This document shows positions 53,493 to 61,463 of a stretch of 64,000 nt of DNA, in pieces; the first letter of the stretch is position 1, and each line of letters opens with the position of its first letter. Source of the DNA: CAZUMW01 sp964621615 (lineage in GTDB: Bacteria; Desulfobacterota; WTBG01; CAIYCZ01; CAIRTM01). The translations under genes were made by a program, and so were the position numbers. The notes beneath the pieces were generated by a model. The model made no database searches and was not told where the DNA came from. It was given only the letters and a program-made list of their open reading frames with translations. The DNA lies in the NCBI GenBank assembly GCA_964621615.1, contig CAZUMW010000019.1:12261-76260 (forward strand), in the 5' to 3' direction.

Positions 53493-53850
53493 TTATTCAG
53501 CCGTTGTGCCTGGGGCGGTTATCTCAAAGCTTACGAACGGTTTCGATAATGGAGTGCTTTCCACCGCTATGGCGCTGTTGTGGCTGCGGACGATTCCATA
53601 AACGACAGCCAGCCCCATTCCGGTTCTTTCCCCTTTCTCTTTCGGGGTAAAAAGGGCGCGAATATGCGGGCGAGGAGCTCCGGATCAATGCCGTTGCCGG
53701 TGTCTTTTACGTACAGGCAGATATAGTTGCCCCTTTCTCGTACAGCCATAGCTTTGCGTTTGTTCGTGAATGAAAACTTCGTCAAGCATTACTTCAGGAC
53801 CCCCGCCGGTGAATATCATTTCATCTGCTGCATTTGTACCCCTCTGTCTG
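53493..53850 (-). pseudogene. Broken histidine-kinase HATPase remnant
   Basis: On the minus strand all three frames carry pieces of one HATPase domain in the right order: TNAADEM (N box), then VMLDEVFIHEQT, then in a second frame YICLYVKDTGNGID (G1 box), then in the third frame TPKEKGERTGMGLAVVYGIV (G2 box), ending with FVSFEITAPGTTAE and a stop at 53495. At least two frameshifts are needed to read it. The kinase N-terminus is gone. It fills the stretch between the glycosyltransferase and regulator genes. Confidence 0.8.
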
Positions 53851-53914
53851 ATACGCTGTGTTTGTTCGAACGCTGAAATAGTATATTAAAATTTGGAATT
53901 TTTTATTGCCCCTC

Positions 53915-53965
53915 TTGACAAGGAAAATCAGGAGTCTATATATGAGTAGTAATGATTATCAATTG
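53915..53965 (+). promoter_or_regulatory. Promoter and Fur/PerR-like box of the regulator gene
   Basis: TTGACA (53915-53920), 16 bp, TATATA (53937-53942). The predicted start site near 53950 lies at TAATGATTATCAATTG (53950-53965), which matches the Fur-family box pattern (TAATGAT-N-ATCATTA) at most positions. A bound regulator there would block initiation, so autorepression is likely. The leader before ATG 53974 is only about 24 nt, with no clear ribosome-binding site. Confidence 0.6.
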
Positions 53966-53973
53966 CATGAATA

Positions 53974-54411
53974 ATGAATAAAAATCCAATAAAAAGCAGC
54001 CTGTTGCAGGCGCTCAGGCAGCGGGGGTATAAAGTAACCCCACAGCGAAACGCAATTATTGATATTATTTCAGAAGATCGCTCTCATCCTGGAGCCTATG
54101 ATATTTTCCGCAAAGCCCGCCGGAAGCTGCCGGCCATCAGTATTTCCACCGTATATTCCACCCTTGACCTTTTCAAACGCGAAGGTCTTGTAAAGGAGCT
54201 TGAGTTTTATGATATGGAAAACCGCTATGAAGCGGATATTTCAGACCATATCAACCTTGTGTGCATGAAATGCGGCACAGTGCAGGACCTGCATGCCTGC
54301 ATACCGATAGATGAGCAGGCTGTTGAACATATGACCGGTTTCAGACCGCTCAGGATGCGCTTTGAATATTACGGCTGGTGCCGGGAGTGTAGAAGAAAAA
54401 AAACAGGCTGA
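53974..54411 (+). CDS. perR: Fur-family transcriptional regulator, PerR-like
   Basis: 145 residues, the usual size. The N-terminal winged helix has GYKVTPQRNAIIDII and ISISTVYSTLDLF; the C-terminal part has the metal site region DHINLVCMKCG and a second CREC pair, the structural Zn site (CMKC...CREC). PerR is assigned from context and length: it precedes peroxiredoxin and persulfide dioxygenase genes and follows a peroxidase. A Fur-like box lies at its own start site. Fur proper cannot be excluded from sequence alone. Confidence 0.82.
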   Translation: MNKNPIKSSLLQALRQRGYKVTPQRNAIIDIISEDRSHPGAYDIFRKARRKLPAISISTVYSTLDLFKREGLVKELEFYDMENRYEADISDHINLVCMKCGTVQDLHACIPIDEQAVEHMTGFRPLRMRFEYYGWCRECRRKKTG

Positions 54412-54515
54412 AATTTTTTTTGCCTTTAGAGCTGGAATCATTCCGGATTGACCGGATGTGCCGGATCCGGCAGATTGCTTTTTTTTAAATCTTTATACAA
54501 AGGAGGGACCAACCA

Positions 54516-55178
54516 ATGACCGAGGAAAAACAACCTATTGCAACACAGCATATGCCGCTTATTGGAGAGCCATTTCCCCGCATCGACGTTACCACAACAC
54601 ACGGCATAAAGAAGCTCCCCGGTGACTATGCGGGCAGATGGCTTGTTTTGTTCAGCCACCCGGCTGATTTTACTCCTGTGTGCACCACAGAGTTTTATGC
54701 ATTTACAAAGCGGTATGAAGAATTTCAAAAGCTCAACTGTGACCTTCTGGGGCATTCAATAGACCAGGTGTTTGCCCACATCAAATGGGTAGAGTGGATA
54801 AAGGATAATCTGGACTGTGATATTCCCTTTCCTATCATCGCCGACCCGGGCGATGTTGCCGCGCGGCTGGGGCTGGTGCACCCCGGCAAAGGCACCAATA
54901 CCGTGCGCGCTGTGTTCATCATCGATCCGAACAGCATTATCAGGCTGATTCTGTATTACCCCCAGGAACTGGGAAGAAATGTCGATGAGCTGCTTCGTAT
55001 TGTGAAGGGGTTTCAGATCTCCGATGAGCACAATGTTGCTATGCCTGCAGGATGGCCCGATAACGAGCTGATCGGCGACAGCGTCATCATTCCTCCTCCC
55101 AAATCCGTCGAGGCAATGCAAGAGCGAAAAGCAAAGCATGAGGGATATGACTGGTGGTTCTGCCACCGGAAGCTTTAG
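54516..55178 (+). CDS. Prx6-type peroxiredoxin
   Basis: 220 residues with AAAGGAGGG before ATG 54516. The peroxidatic site is PADFTPVCTTEF (Cys at about 51); a C-terminal extension with a late Cys (WWFCHRKL) suggests the archaeal-type Prx6 group, which has a resolving Cys near the end. It reduces H2O2 and organic peroxides in the cytoplasm. It follows the PerR-like gene by about 100 nt and is probably one of its targets. Confidence 0.9.
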   Translation: MTEEKQPIATQHMPLIGEPFPRIDVTTTHGIKKLPGDYAGRWLVLFSHPADFTPVCTTEFYAFTKRYEEFQKLNCDLLGHSIDQVFAHIKWVEWIKDNLDCDIPFPIIADPGDVAARLGLVHPGKGTNTVRAVFIIDPNSIIRLILYYPQELGRNVDELLRIVKGFQISDEHNVAMPAGWPDNELIGDSVIIPPPKSVEAMQERKAKHEGYDWWFCHRKL

Positions 55179-55266
55179 AAAGCGGCTCTTTGCTAACAAG
55201 GGGCGGCTTTTTTCGGCAAACTTCTGCAGGGCTGCAGGATGTAATGATTAACAGAAAGGAGGCAGG

Positions 55267-56685
55267 ATGTTTATTCAACAATTTTTTTTAAAAGGCATTG
55301 CTCACAGCTCATATCTTCTGGGCGGTGCAAAAACATGTGGGGTTGTGGATCCCAGCCGCGATGTGCAGCGATATATCGATGCGGCAGAGCAGATGGGCAT
55401 GACCATAACCCATATACTGGAAACCCATCTTCATGCTGATTTTGTGTCAGGCCACCTCGACCTTGCCGAAAAAACAGGGGCATCGATATATGCACCCGCC
55501 TCGGCGAAGTGCTCCTTCAGCCACACGGCTGTTTCAGAGGGAGACACCTTTACCATTGATGATATGGACATAACGGTATGTGAAACGCCGGGGCACACCC
55601 CTGAGCACATCAGCTATGTGGTAGCCGACCGCACGCGGGGAGAGCAGCCCGCGGCGGTGTTCTGCGGCGACACCCTGTTTGTGGGAGATGTGGGAAGGCC
55701 GGACCTTTTTCCCGGCAGGGCGCAGGAGCTTGCGGAAAAATTGTATGTAAGCCTGCACGAAAAGCTTCTTACCCTTCCTGATTTCTGCGAGGTATATCCG
55801 GCCCACGGAGCCGGATCGCTGTGCGGAAGAGCTATGGGGGCAAAGCGTATGAGCACTATCGGATATGAGCGGCTCTACAACAGCGCCCTGAACATAAAAA
55901 ATAAGCAGGAGTTTATACAGTCGCTGACGGAAAACATGCCTGCGGCCCCCGATCATTTCAGGCGGTGCAGCGCGCTGAACGGCAAGGGGCCTGCGCTGGT
56001 ACGGGAGCTTCCGGGGCTAGCCCCCTTTACGCCCGCAGCGTTTAAGGAACGGCTCCACAAGGACGGGTGCGTTGTGCTTGACACCCGAACCTTTGATGCC
56101 TTCGGCGGGTTCCATATACCAGGATCATATCACATCGACTTCCGGGGCAATTTCGCCACGTTTGCCGGCTGGATCATCCCCCCGGACGCAGACATCCTGC
56201 TTGTTTCAGACAGCCCGGAGCAGGCCGCTGAGGCGGCGGTCTGGCTGCGGCGCGTCGGGCTGGACAGGGCTGCCGGCTATCTTAAAGGCGGCGTTCTGGA
56301 ATGGGCAAAAGCCGGCTTGCCGACGTCCCACATAGAGCAGCTGTCTGTCGAAGAGCTGCGCCATATGGCAACCGGCGGACAGGCGATGACGCTGATTGAC
56401 GTTCGGGCGCCGGCAGAATATGACGGGCACCATATAGAAAATGCGGTCAATATTCCGGTTCAGGATTTACGAGAGCGCCATGCCGAAATCGACAAAAACA
56501 CCGATGTGGTGCTCATGTGCAGCACCGGCATGCGGTCCAGCATGGCGGCAAGCCTGCTCAGGATGCGGGGCTTCGGGCGGGTATACAGCGTGACGGGCGG
56601 CATGAGCGGCTACAGCGCAGCAGGCTACGCGCCCGAGTGCCCGGTGTGCGTGATGCCTCACGGCTCGGCATTTCTCGGATCATAA
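55267..56685 (+). CDS. Persulfide dioxygenase (ETHE1-like) fused to two rhodanese domains
   Basis: 472 residues; GAAAGGAGG before ATG 55267. An MBL-fold dioxygenase (1-240) with THLHADFVSGHLDL, the mononuclear iron ligands of the ETHE1 group, is followed by two rhodanese domains. The first (about 255-355) has LVSDSPEQ at its loop, no Cys; the second (about 365-465) has LMCSTGMRSS with catalytic Cys. The layout is that of CstB-type or PDO-rhodanese fusions, which oxidise glutathione or other persulfides to sulfite or thiosulfate. It belongs to the stress block with peroxiredoxin. Confidence 0.9.
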   Translation: MFIQQFFLKGIAHSSYLLGGAKTCGVVDPSRDVQRYIDAAEQMGMTITHILETHLHADFVSGHLDLAEKTGASIYAPASAKCSFSHTAVSEGDTFTIDDMDITVCETPGHTPEHISYVVADRTRGEQPAAVFCGDTLFVGDVGRPDLFPGRAQELAEKLYVSLHEKLLTLPDFCEVYPAHGAGSLCGRAMGAKRMSTIGYERLYNSALNIKNKQEFIQSLTENMPAAPDHFRRCSALNGKGPALVRELPGLAPFTPAAFKERLHKDGCVVLDTRTFDAFGGFHIPGSYHIDFRGNFATFAGWIIPPDADILLVSDSPEQAAEAAVWLRRVGLDRAAGYLKGGVLEWAKAGLPTSHIEQLSVEELRHMATGGQAMTLIDVRAPAEYDGHHIENAVNIPVQDLRERHAEIDKNTDVVLMCSTGMRSSMAASLLRMRGFGRVYSVTGGMSGYSAAGYAPECPVCVMPHGSAFLGS

Positions 56686-56864
56686 CACCGGTTTACCTGT
56701 GTCTGCTATAGCAGGGCAGGTGATGCGGAGCCGGGCAGGCCGGGCGCTTTTCTGAGCGCACAAAATATTTTCTGTATTGGTTTCTTGAAAGGGGGTGATG
56801 TATGGGGCATGTCTGAGAAGCGCTGTTGGTATATCTGTATCAAAAAAAAACAGGAGATCCTATC

Positions 56865-58250
56865 ATGAAAACGAAATATATTGTATCAGGCGCTGTTGCA
56901 CTGGTTTTTTGCCTGACCGGGAGCGTATATGCAGGCGAGAGGACAAAAAGCAGCTATATGCCCGTGAAGATTACAAAGCCGTTTTCTGAAACAATGGCTG
57001 ACATGAAGGCGGACAAGGCGGAGGTGATGAAGCGTCAGATGAACCTGCTTGAAGAGCGCTACGACCTGAGCAACCGGCCGTCAAAAGAGGTTACCATGTC
57101 GCGCGGCAAGCCGGTGCAGGCGGGGGTGCGGGCAAAGCTTCCCGAGGGGGTAACCTGGAAGCAGCTGGGCGGCATGAGCCCTGAAGAGATCAAAAACAAA
57201 GGGCTTTTCCCTGCAGCATTTATGCCGCTGCCGCATCCCAACCACGCGGAGGGAGGCCAGGTTTTTCCGCAGTTTCATATAGATGAGATCAAAAAGCAGA
57301 CCGACCGCGATCTGACCCGCTTTGATCTTGTTTTCGATCTGCCGGATCACTTTCTGCCGGATTACCCCCCTGCCATATATCTGACGACCCGGTCGGACCT
57401 GGGCGATGTCTCGCAGGGCAAGGTTGTCACAACAGATAATTACTATGAGCTTTTTAACGGCATTCTGAATCCCAAGCAGCTTGAGGGCCTGCGGCTGCTG
57501 GTAACCCCGTTTCCCCAGCAGCAGTTCAACGCAACAGGGGACAGGCGCACAGAGCGGCCGAGCCTCGGCGTCACCTGCTTTGACTGTCATGTGAACGGTC
57601 ATTCAAACGGCTCCACCCACCTGGTCGGTGATATCCGGCCGCAGGAGCTGCGCCATCGCCTTGACACCCCCAGCCTGCGCGGGGTGAACGTTCAGCGGCT
57701 GTTCGGCTCGCAGCGCGCGCTGAAGTCGATCGAGGATTTTACCGAGTTTGAGCAGCGCGCCGCCTATTTTGACGGGGATCCGGTTATTGCCACAAAGAAG
57801 GGGGTTAACGTTCTTGAGCGGGGAAGCCAGGTTCACTTTATGAGCGAGTTTCAGAGCATCCTTGATTTTCCGCCGGCACCAAAGCTCGATCTGTATGGAA
57901 AGCTGTGCGCCAAGAAGGCCACTGAGCAGGAAAAGCGCGGCGCGGCGCTTTTTAACGGCAAGGCAAAATGCGCCGTCTGTCACCCTGCTCCCTACTATAC
58001 GGATAACATGATGCACAATCTGAAAGCAGAGCGCTTTTATAAAAAACAAATGATAAACGGGCGCCTTGCCTCAGCGGATGGCCCCATCAAGACGTTTAGC
58101 CTGCGCGGCATCAAAGACTCGCCGCCGTATCTGCACGACGGCAGGCTGCTGACGCTGGAGGACACCGTTGAATTTTTCAATCTGATTCAGGGGCTCAATC
58201 TTACCGAGCAGGAAAAGGCAGATCTTGTTGCCTTTATGCAGGCGCTGTAG
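56865..58250 (+). CDS. Di-haem c-type cytochrome (CcP/MauG-like)
   Basis: 461 residues from ATG 56865, chosen for the CAGGAGA upstream and the clean signal peptide (about 1-23, ending VYAGE). Haem c sites are C238-FDCH and C369-AVCH; LRGIKDSPPYLHDGR near the C-terminus is a CcP/MauG-family signature. It may be a periplasmic peroxidase or an oxidase without peroxidase role. A strong terminator follows. The upstream gene is the persulfide dioxygenase. Confidence 0.85.
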   Translation: MKTKYIVSGAVALVFCLTGSVYAGERTKSSYMPVKITKPFSETMADMKADKAEVMKRQMNLLEERYDLSNRPSKEVTMSRGKPVQAGVRAKLPEGVTWKQLGGMSPEEIKNKGLFPAAFMPLPHPNHAEGGQVFPQFHIDEIKKQTDRDLTRFDLVFDLPDHFLPDYPPAIYLTTRSDLGDVSQGKVVTTDNYYELFNGILNPKQLEGLRLLVTPFPQQQFNATGDRRTERPSLGVTCFDCHVNGHSNGSTHLVGDIRPQELRHRLDTPSLRGVNVQRLFGSQRALKSIEDFTEFEQRAAYFDGDPVIATKKGVNVLERGSQVHFMSEFQSILDFPPAPKLDLYGKLCAKKATEQEKRGAALFNGKAKCAVCHPAPYYTDNMMHNLKAERFYKKQMINGRLASADGPIKTFSLRGIKDSPPYLHDGRLLTLEDTVEFFNLIQGLNLTEQEKADLVAFMQAL

Positions 58251-58269
58251 CCGAATATTTTTGTACAGG

Positions 58270-58297
58270 GGGGGCTCTCTGAGCCCCCTTTTTTATT
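58270..58297 (+). terminator. Intrinsic terminator after the di-haem cytochrome gene
   Basis: Stem GGGGGCTC / GAGCCCCC (8 bp) with a 3-nt loop, followed directly by a T6 run. It stands 19 nt after the cytochrome stop. Confidence 0.9.
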
Positions 58298-58356
58298 TTC
58301 CTGTGCTGATGAACATCGCTGCCGGCCGGTAGTCGGCAAGTAAACGCAGCTTTTCG

Positions 58357-58755
58357 TTACCATATTGTCCGGAGGCCGAACTGCTCATAGTCCGCCAGTG
58401 TTTTATCTTTTGTTATCAAAGGAATTTTGTTGTTGACAGCCTGCAGAACAATTAGTCTGTCAAAGGGGTCTTTGTGGCGAAGCGTGGGCAGTTTATAATA
58501 GCCCGCTGCCTCATCCGTAGAAATATTTAATACGGAAAAACCGGATGCTTCAGCAGCACCGGGGAGCTGATCCGGCAGAATGTTCGTCAGCTCAAGCTTG
58601 CCCGCTGCATATTTTAACGATATTTCCCAAAACGTTATTATGCTGACAAATATGGTATTGCTGCCGTTTTCCAGGATGCGTTTTGACGGCCTGGAAATTT
58701 TGTCTGAATCGAAAAGCGCCCAGAGAAAAACATGAGTGTCCAGCAGATAGTTCAT
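58357..58755 (-). CDS. vapC: PIN-domain toxin, VapC type
   Basis: 132 residues. The PIN-domain acidic residues are seen in LLDTHVFLWAL (Asp6), the FWEISLK Glu, and HKDPFDRLI (two Asp), with TKDKTL near the end. VapC toxins cleave tRNA or rRNA. The start overlaps the antitoxin stop by 4 nt, the normal vapBC order. Confidence 0.9.
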   Translation of the reverse strand: MNYLLDTHVFLWALFDSDKISRPSKRILENGSNTIFVSIITFWEISLKYAAGKLELTNILPDQLPGAAEASGFSVLNISTDEAAGYYKLPTLRHKDPFDRLIVLQAVNNKIPLITKDKTLADYEQFGLRTIW

Positions 58756-58994
58756 AATGTCAGCATATCTTCAACAGAGATTTTGAACCCTTTTTTTATT
58801 TTATAGGATGCCTTTCCCTCCAGAGTGCCTAATTTTCTGCTGACCAGGTTTTGTGCATATTTTTTGTAGGGAACAATGACTGCAATTTTTTCTTTTTTTC
58901 TCCCATAGCTGACAATAATTTCTTCACCCTGCCTGACCATTTCAAGCACATGCGACAGGTCATTTTTTACTGTTGCTGATGTGAGAGTTTTCAT
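58752..58994 (-). CDS. vapB: Phd/YefM-type antitoxin of the VapC pair
   Basis: 80 residues with the prevent-host-death N-terminal DNA-binding part, LTSATVKNDLSHVLEMVRQG, and a short C-terminus for toxin binding. AAGGAG lies 7 nt before ATG 58994 on the minus strand. It should neutralise the PIN toxin and repress the operon through the palindrome at the promoter. Confidence 0.85.
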   Translation of the reverse strand: MKTLTSATVKNDLSHVLEMVRQGEEIIVSYGRKKEKIAVIVPYKKYAQNLVSRKLGTLEGKASYKIKKGFKISVEDMLTL

Positions 58995-59032
58995 ATATAT
59001 CTCCTTTGTGCAATACGGTAAGCGTCATTTGT

Positions 59033-59060
59033 ATTATAATTAAAAATGACAACTTGTCAA
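59033..59060 (-). promoter_or_regulatory. Consensus vapBC promoter with operator palindrome
   Basis: On the minus strand TTGACA (59060-59055), 16 bp, TATAAT (59038-59033): both hexamers are perfect consensus. The palindrome TGACAACTTGTCA (59047-59059) overlaps the -35 box and is the likely antitoxin operator. Confidence 0.8.
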
Positions 59061-59231
59061 CTTTCATCTTCTCTCTCCAGCGCATTTTTTGTTCAGCCCT
59101 CTTTTTAAAGTTCCCCAAATAGTATATATTACGTGCTTATAATGGCTGGTCTATTGCCCGGGAGCGGCTGCTAAAATGGTATTTGTTCCACGCAGCCGGA
59201 TTCGTGTAAACAAAACAGCGCAGGACAGGAT

Positions 59232-60485
59232 ATGCCTCAAAAGCGATACACCATTCCAAACCGGGTGGATCTCGAAAAAAGATATCTGGCTAAGACGCCG
59301 ACGTACAGCCGGATTCTCGACATGCTTCAGGCACAGCTCAATCATGAGCTGATCGAGCGCGGGCTGCACCCGACAATCAGGTCGCGCGTGAAGTCGTTCA
59401 GCAGTTATTATGAAAAAATTCTGGGCCTTTTGGCAAAAGGCAAAAGCAGCGAGGAAGCCTTTCTTATTTATGATGTGATCGGTCTTCGCATTGTGTGCCC
59501 GTTTCTCGATGATTTGAAGATAGTCGAGGAGCATATCGGCAGCTCCTTTGATGTGTTTCAGACAGAATATAAGGGAAGCGAGCACACTTTCAGGGAGTTC
59601 GGATACCAGTCCATTCACTTTCTGATCCACGTGCCTCAGGGGATACTGTTGCAGTGCGGCTGTGAGGGATCGCTGCTTTGCGAAATACAGCTTCGAACCA
59701 TCCTGCAGGATGCGTGGTCGGAAGTCGAGCACGAGCTGATATATAAATCCGATTTCAGCCCTTTTGACGAGCCCATGAAGCGCAAGCTCGCTGCGCTGAA
59801 TGCGAACCTGACACTCTCCGACACTCTTTTTCAGGAAATACGCGATTACCAGCGCACCCTCCAGACCCAGCTCCAAAAGCGCCGCCGTGACTTTTTGAGC
59901 AAAGTAAAAAATCCGGATGCAGATGCGCCGGCGCCGCTCGAAAAGACACGTCCGGATGTGCCCGAAAGGGAAAAAGCTGTTCCGTCGGATTTTGTCTATG
60001 CCGAAAAAAGCGTCGACGATCTTCTGGTCGATGCGCTTGTTGCCCACAATTCCGGGAATTTCAAAAAAGCCATTGATATTTATTCAAATATATTGCTGCG
60101 GGATTTTCCGGAGCACATTAAATCGATCATCCATATCCACCGCGGCATGGCTTTTTTCGCCGAGTCCGAGTACGAGCAGGCGCTCTATGATTTCAGTGCC
60201 GCGCTGGAGCTCAACGCCGACAATTACCGCGCGCTGTATTACCGGGGCTGCACCTATCAAATGATGCAGAAGCACGAGGCTGCGCTTGATGACTTAACTG
60301 CCTGTCTGGAAATAAACCCGTATCAGTTCGAGCCCCTGTACCGGCGGGCGCAGCTGTACGCTGTTGTGGGAGACCGCAGGAAGGCGCTGTCAGACTGCAG
60401 CCGGGCCCTGAAGATCGACCCCTCATCGTCTGAGGCGCTGCAGCTGAAAAAAACGCTGTCCTCCCGGGGAAAGGCTTCCCGCTGA
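59232..60485 (+). CDS. RelA/SpoT-type nucleotide synthetase fused to TPR repeats
   Basis: 417 residues. The synthetase domain (about 1-215) has RVKSFSSYYEKI, DVIGLRIVC, FGYQSIHFLI and EIQLRTILQDAWSEVEHEL, the conserved (p)ppGpp synthetase motifs. There is no HD hydrolase and no TGS/ACT region. A linker (about 215-265) leads to three or four TPRs (about 265-410). Such small alarmone synthetases make (p)ppGpp or related nucleotides; some related ones are toxins. The TPRs suggest regulation by a protein partner. It lies next to the VapBC module, transcribed away from it, and has no obvious antitoxin of its own. Confidence 0.85.
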   Translation: MPQKRYTIPNRVDLEKRYLAKTPTYSRILDMLQAQLNHELIERGLHPTIRSRVKSFSSYYEKILGLLAKGKSSEEAFLIYDVIGLRIVCPFLDDLKIVEEHIGSSFDVFQTEYKGSEHTFREFGYQSIHFLIHVPQGILLQCGCEGSLLCEIQLRTILQDAWSEVEHELIYKSDFSPFDEPMKRKLAALNANLTLSDTLFQEIRDYQRTLQTQLQKRRRDFLSKVKNPDADAPAPLEKTRPDVPEREKAVPSDFVYAEKSVDDLLVDALVAHNSGNFKKAIDIYSNILLRDFPEHIKSIIHIHRGMAFFAESEYEQALYDFSAALELNADNYRALYYRGCTYQMMQKHEAALDDLTACLEINPYQFEPLYRRAQLYAVVGDRRKALSDCSRALKIDPSSSEALQLKKTLSSRGKASR

Positions 60486-60517
60486 GCGCCGACAGCTTCC
60501 GGATATGAAGAAAACAT

Positions 60518-61207
60518 TTATAAAACAAGCAACTCATCGCCGGTTTCGTACCGCCCAATGCCCTCGCGTACCACCCACCTTATTTTTTCCGCAACATGTT
60601 TCCCGATTCCTTCAACCGACGCCAGCTCTTCACTGCTTGCGGTTATAACCCCTTCGACGCTTCCGAATGTCTCCAGCAGGCGCTCTGCCCGTTTGCTGCC
60701 GATGCCAGGCAGGCCCTGCAGGATGTAGCGCTGTTTTTTGCTTTTGGATTGAGGCCGGTATCCGCTTCGGCTCACCCCGCCTTTTGCAATAAAGGCTATC
60801 TGGCGAACGGCATATACGATCAGGCGGGCAGTTTCATGCGGGCTCATTGATCTCAGGACCGGAATGCCGAGAATAAGGCTTATTGTTATAAGCGCTCCCT
60901 GAAGGGACTCTCGCTTGACACCTGCCTGTGTAAGGTCTTTGCCGGTGCCCTCGAGAATCATGACACTTTTGTGCCCGCCATTTGCCAGCTTGACGGCCTG
61001 CGTAAAAAGCCTCCCGTCGATAAGAGATATGGAAAAATCTTTTAGCGTTTTTCTCTCAAAAAGAAGCCGCTCTGCTGCACAATAATCACCGACTTTAAGG
61101 CGCCTCATGCCGACGACAACACCGTCCATTTCGCGAAGATGCTCAACAACACCGCTTTGCCGCTCACGGTCATCTGCAATGATAGTAACTTCCTTTGGGG
61201 CTTTCAT
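60518..61207 (-). CDS. ERCC4-type nuclease with helix-hairpin-helix tail
   Basis: 229 residues. The nuclease domain (1-150) has IADDRERQSG and the catalytic ERKTLKDF (ERKxxxD) motif of XPF/Mus81/Hef enzymes. The C-terminus has two HhH elements, LPGIGSKRAERLLE and VEGIGKHVAEKI, for structure-specific DNA binding. These proteins are common in archaea and eukaryotes and uncommon in bacteria. They cut branched DNA during repair. It converges with the alarmone synthetase gene. Confidence 0.88.
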   Translation of the reverse strand: MKAPKEVTIIADDRERQSGVVEHLREMDGVVVGMRRLKVGDYCAAERLLFERKTLKDFSISLIDGRLFTQAVKLANGGHKSVMILEGTGKDLTQAGVKRESLQGALITISLILGIPVLRSMSPHETARLIVYAVRQIAFIAKGGVSRSGYRPQSKSKKQRYILQGLPGIGSKRAERLLETFGSVEGVITASSEELASVEGIGKHVAEKIRWVVREGIGRYETGDELLVL

Positions 61208-61463
61208 GTGAAATGATCAAAAGTAAATGTAAAATCCCTTTCAAAAAATGCTCATGGCCTGTTAAATAGTGTAAAGTATTCGACGGGGCCGGTATAATCC
61301 GCATGCCCCTGAAGCTCAATGCGCAGATCGACAGATTACATGATAAATCATAATTTGACAACTGCACCAGTAACTTTTTGCGTGCAATTCAATATTTATG
61401 CTGGCAGTCTGATTTGTTTTTGAAGTAAAATTACGTATCCGCCAACAGCGAAAGGAATTGTCC

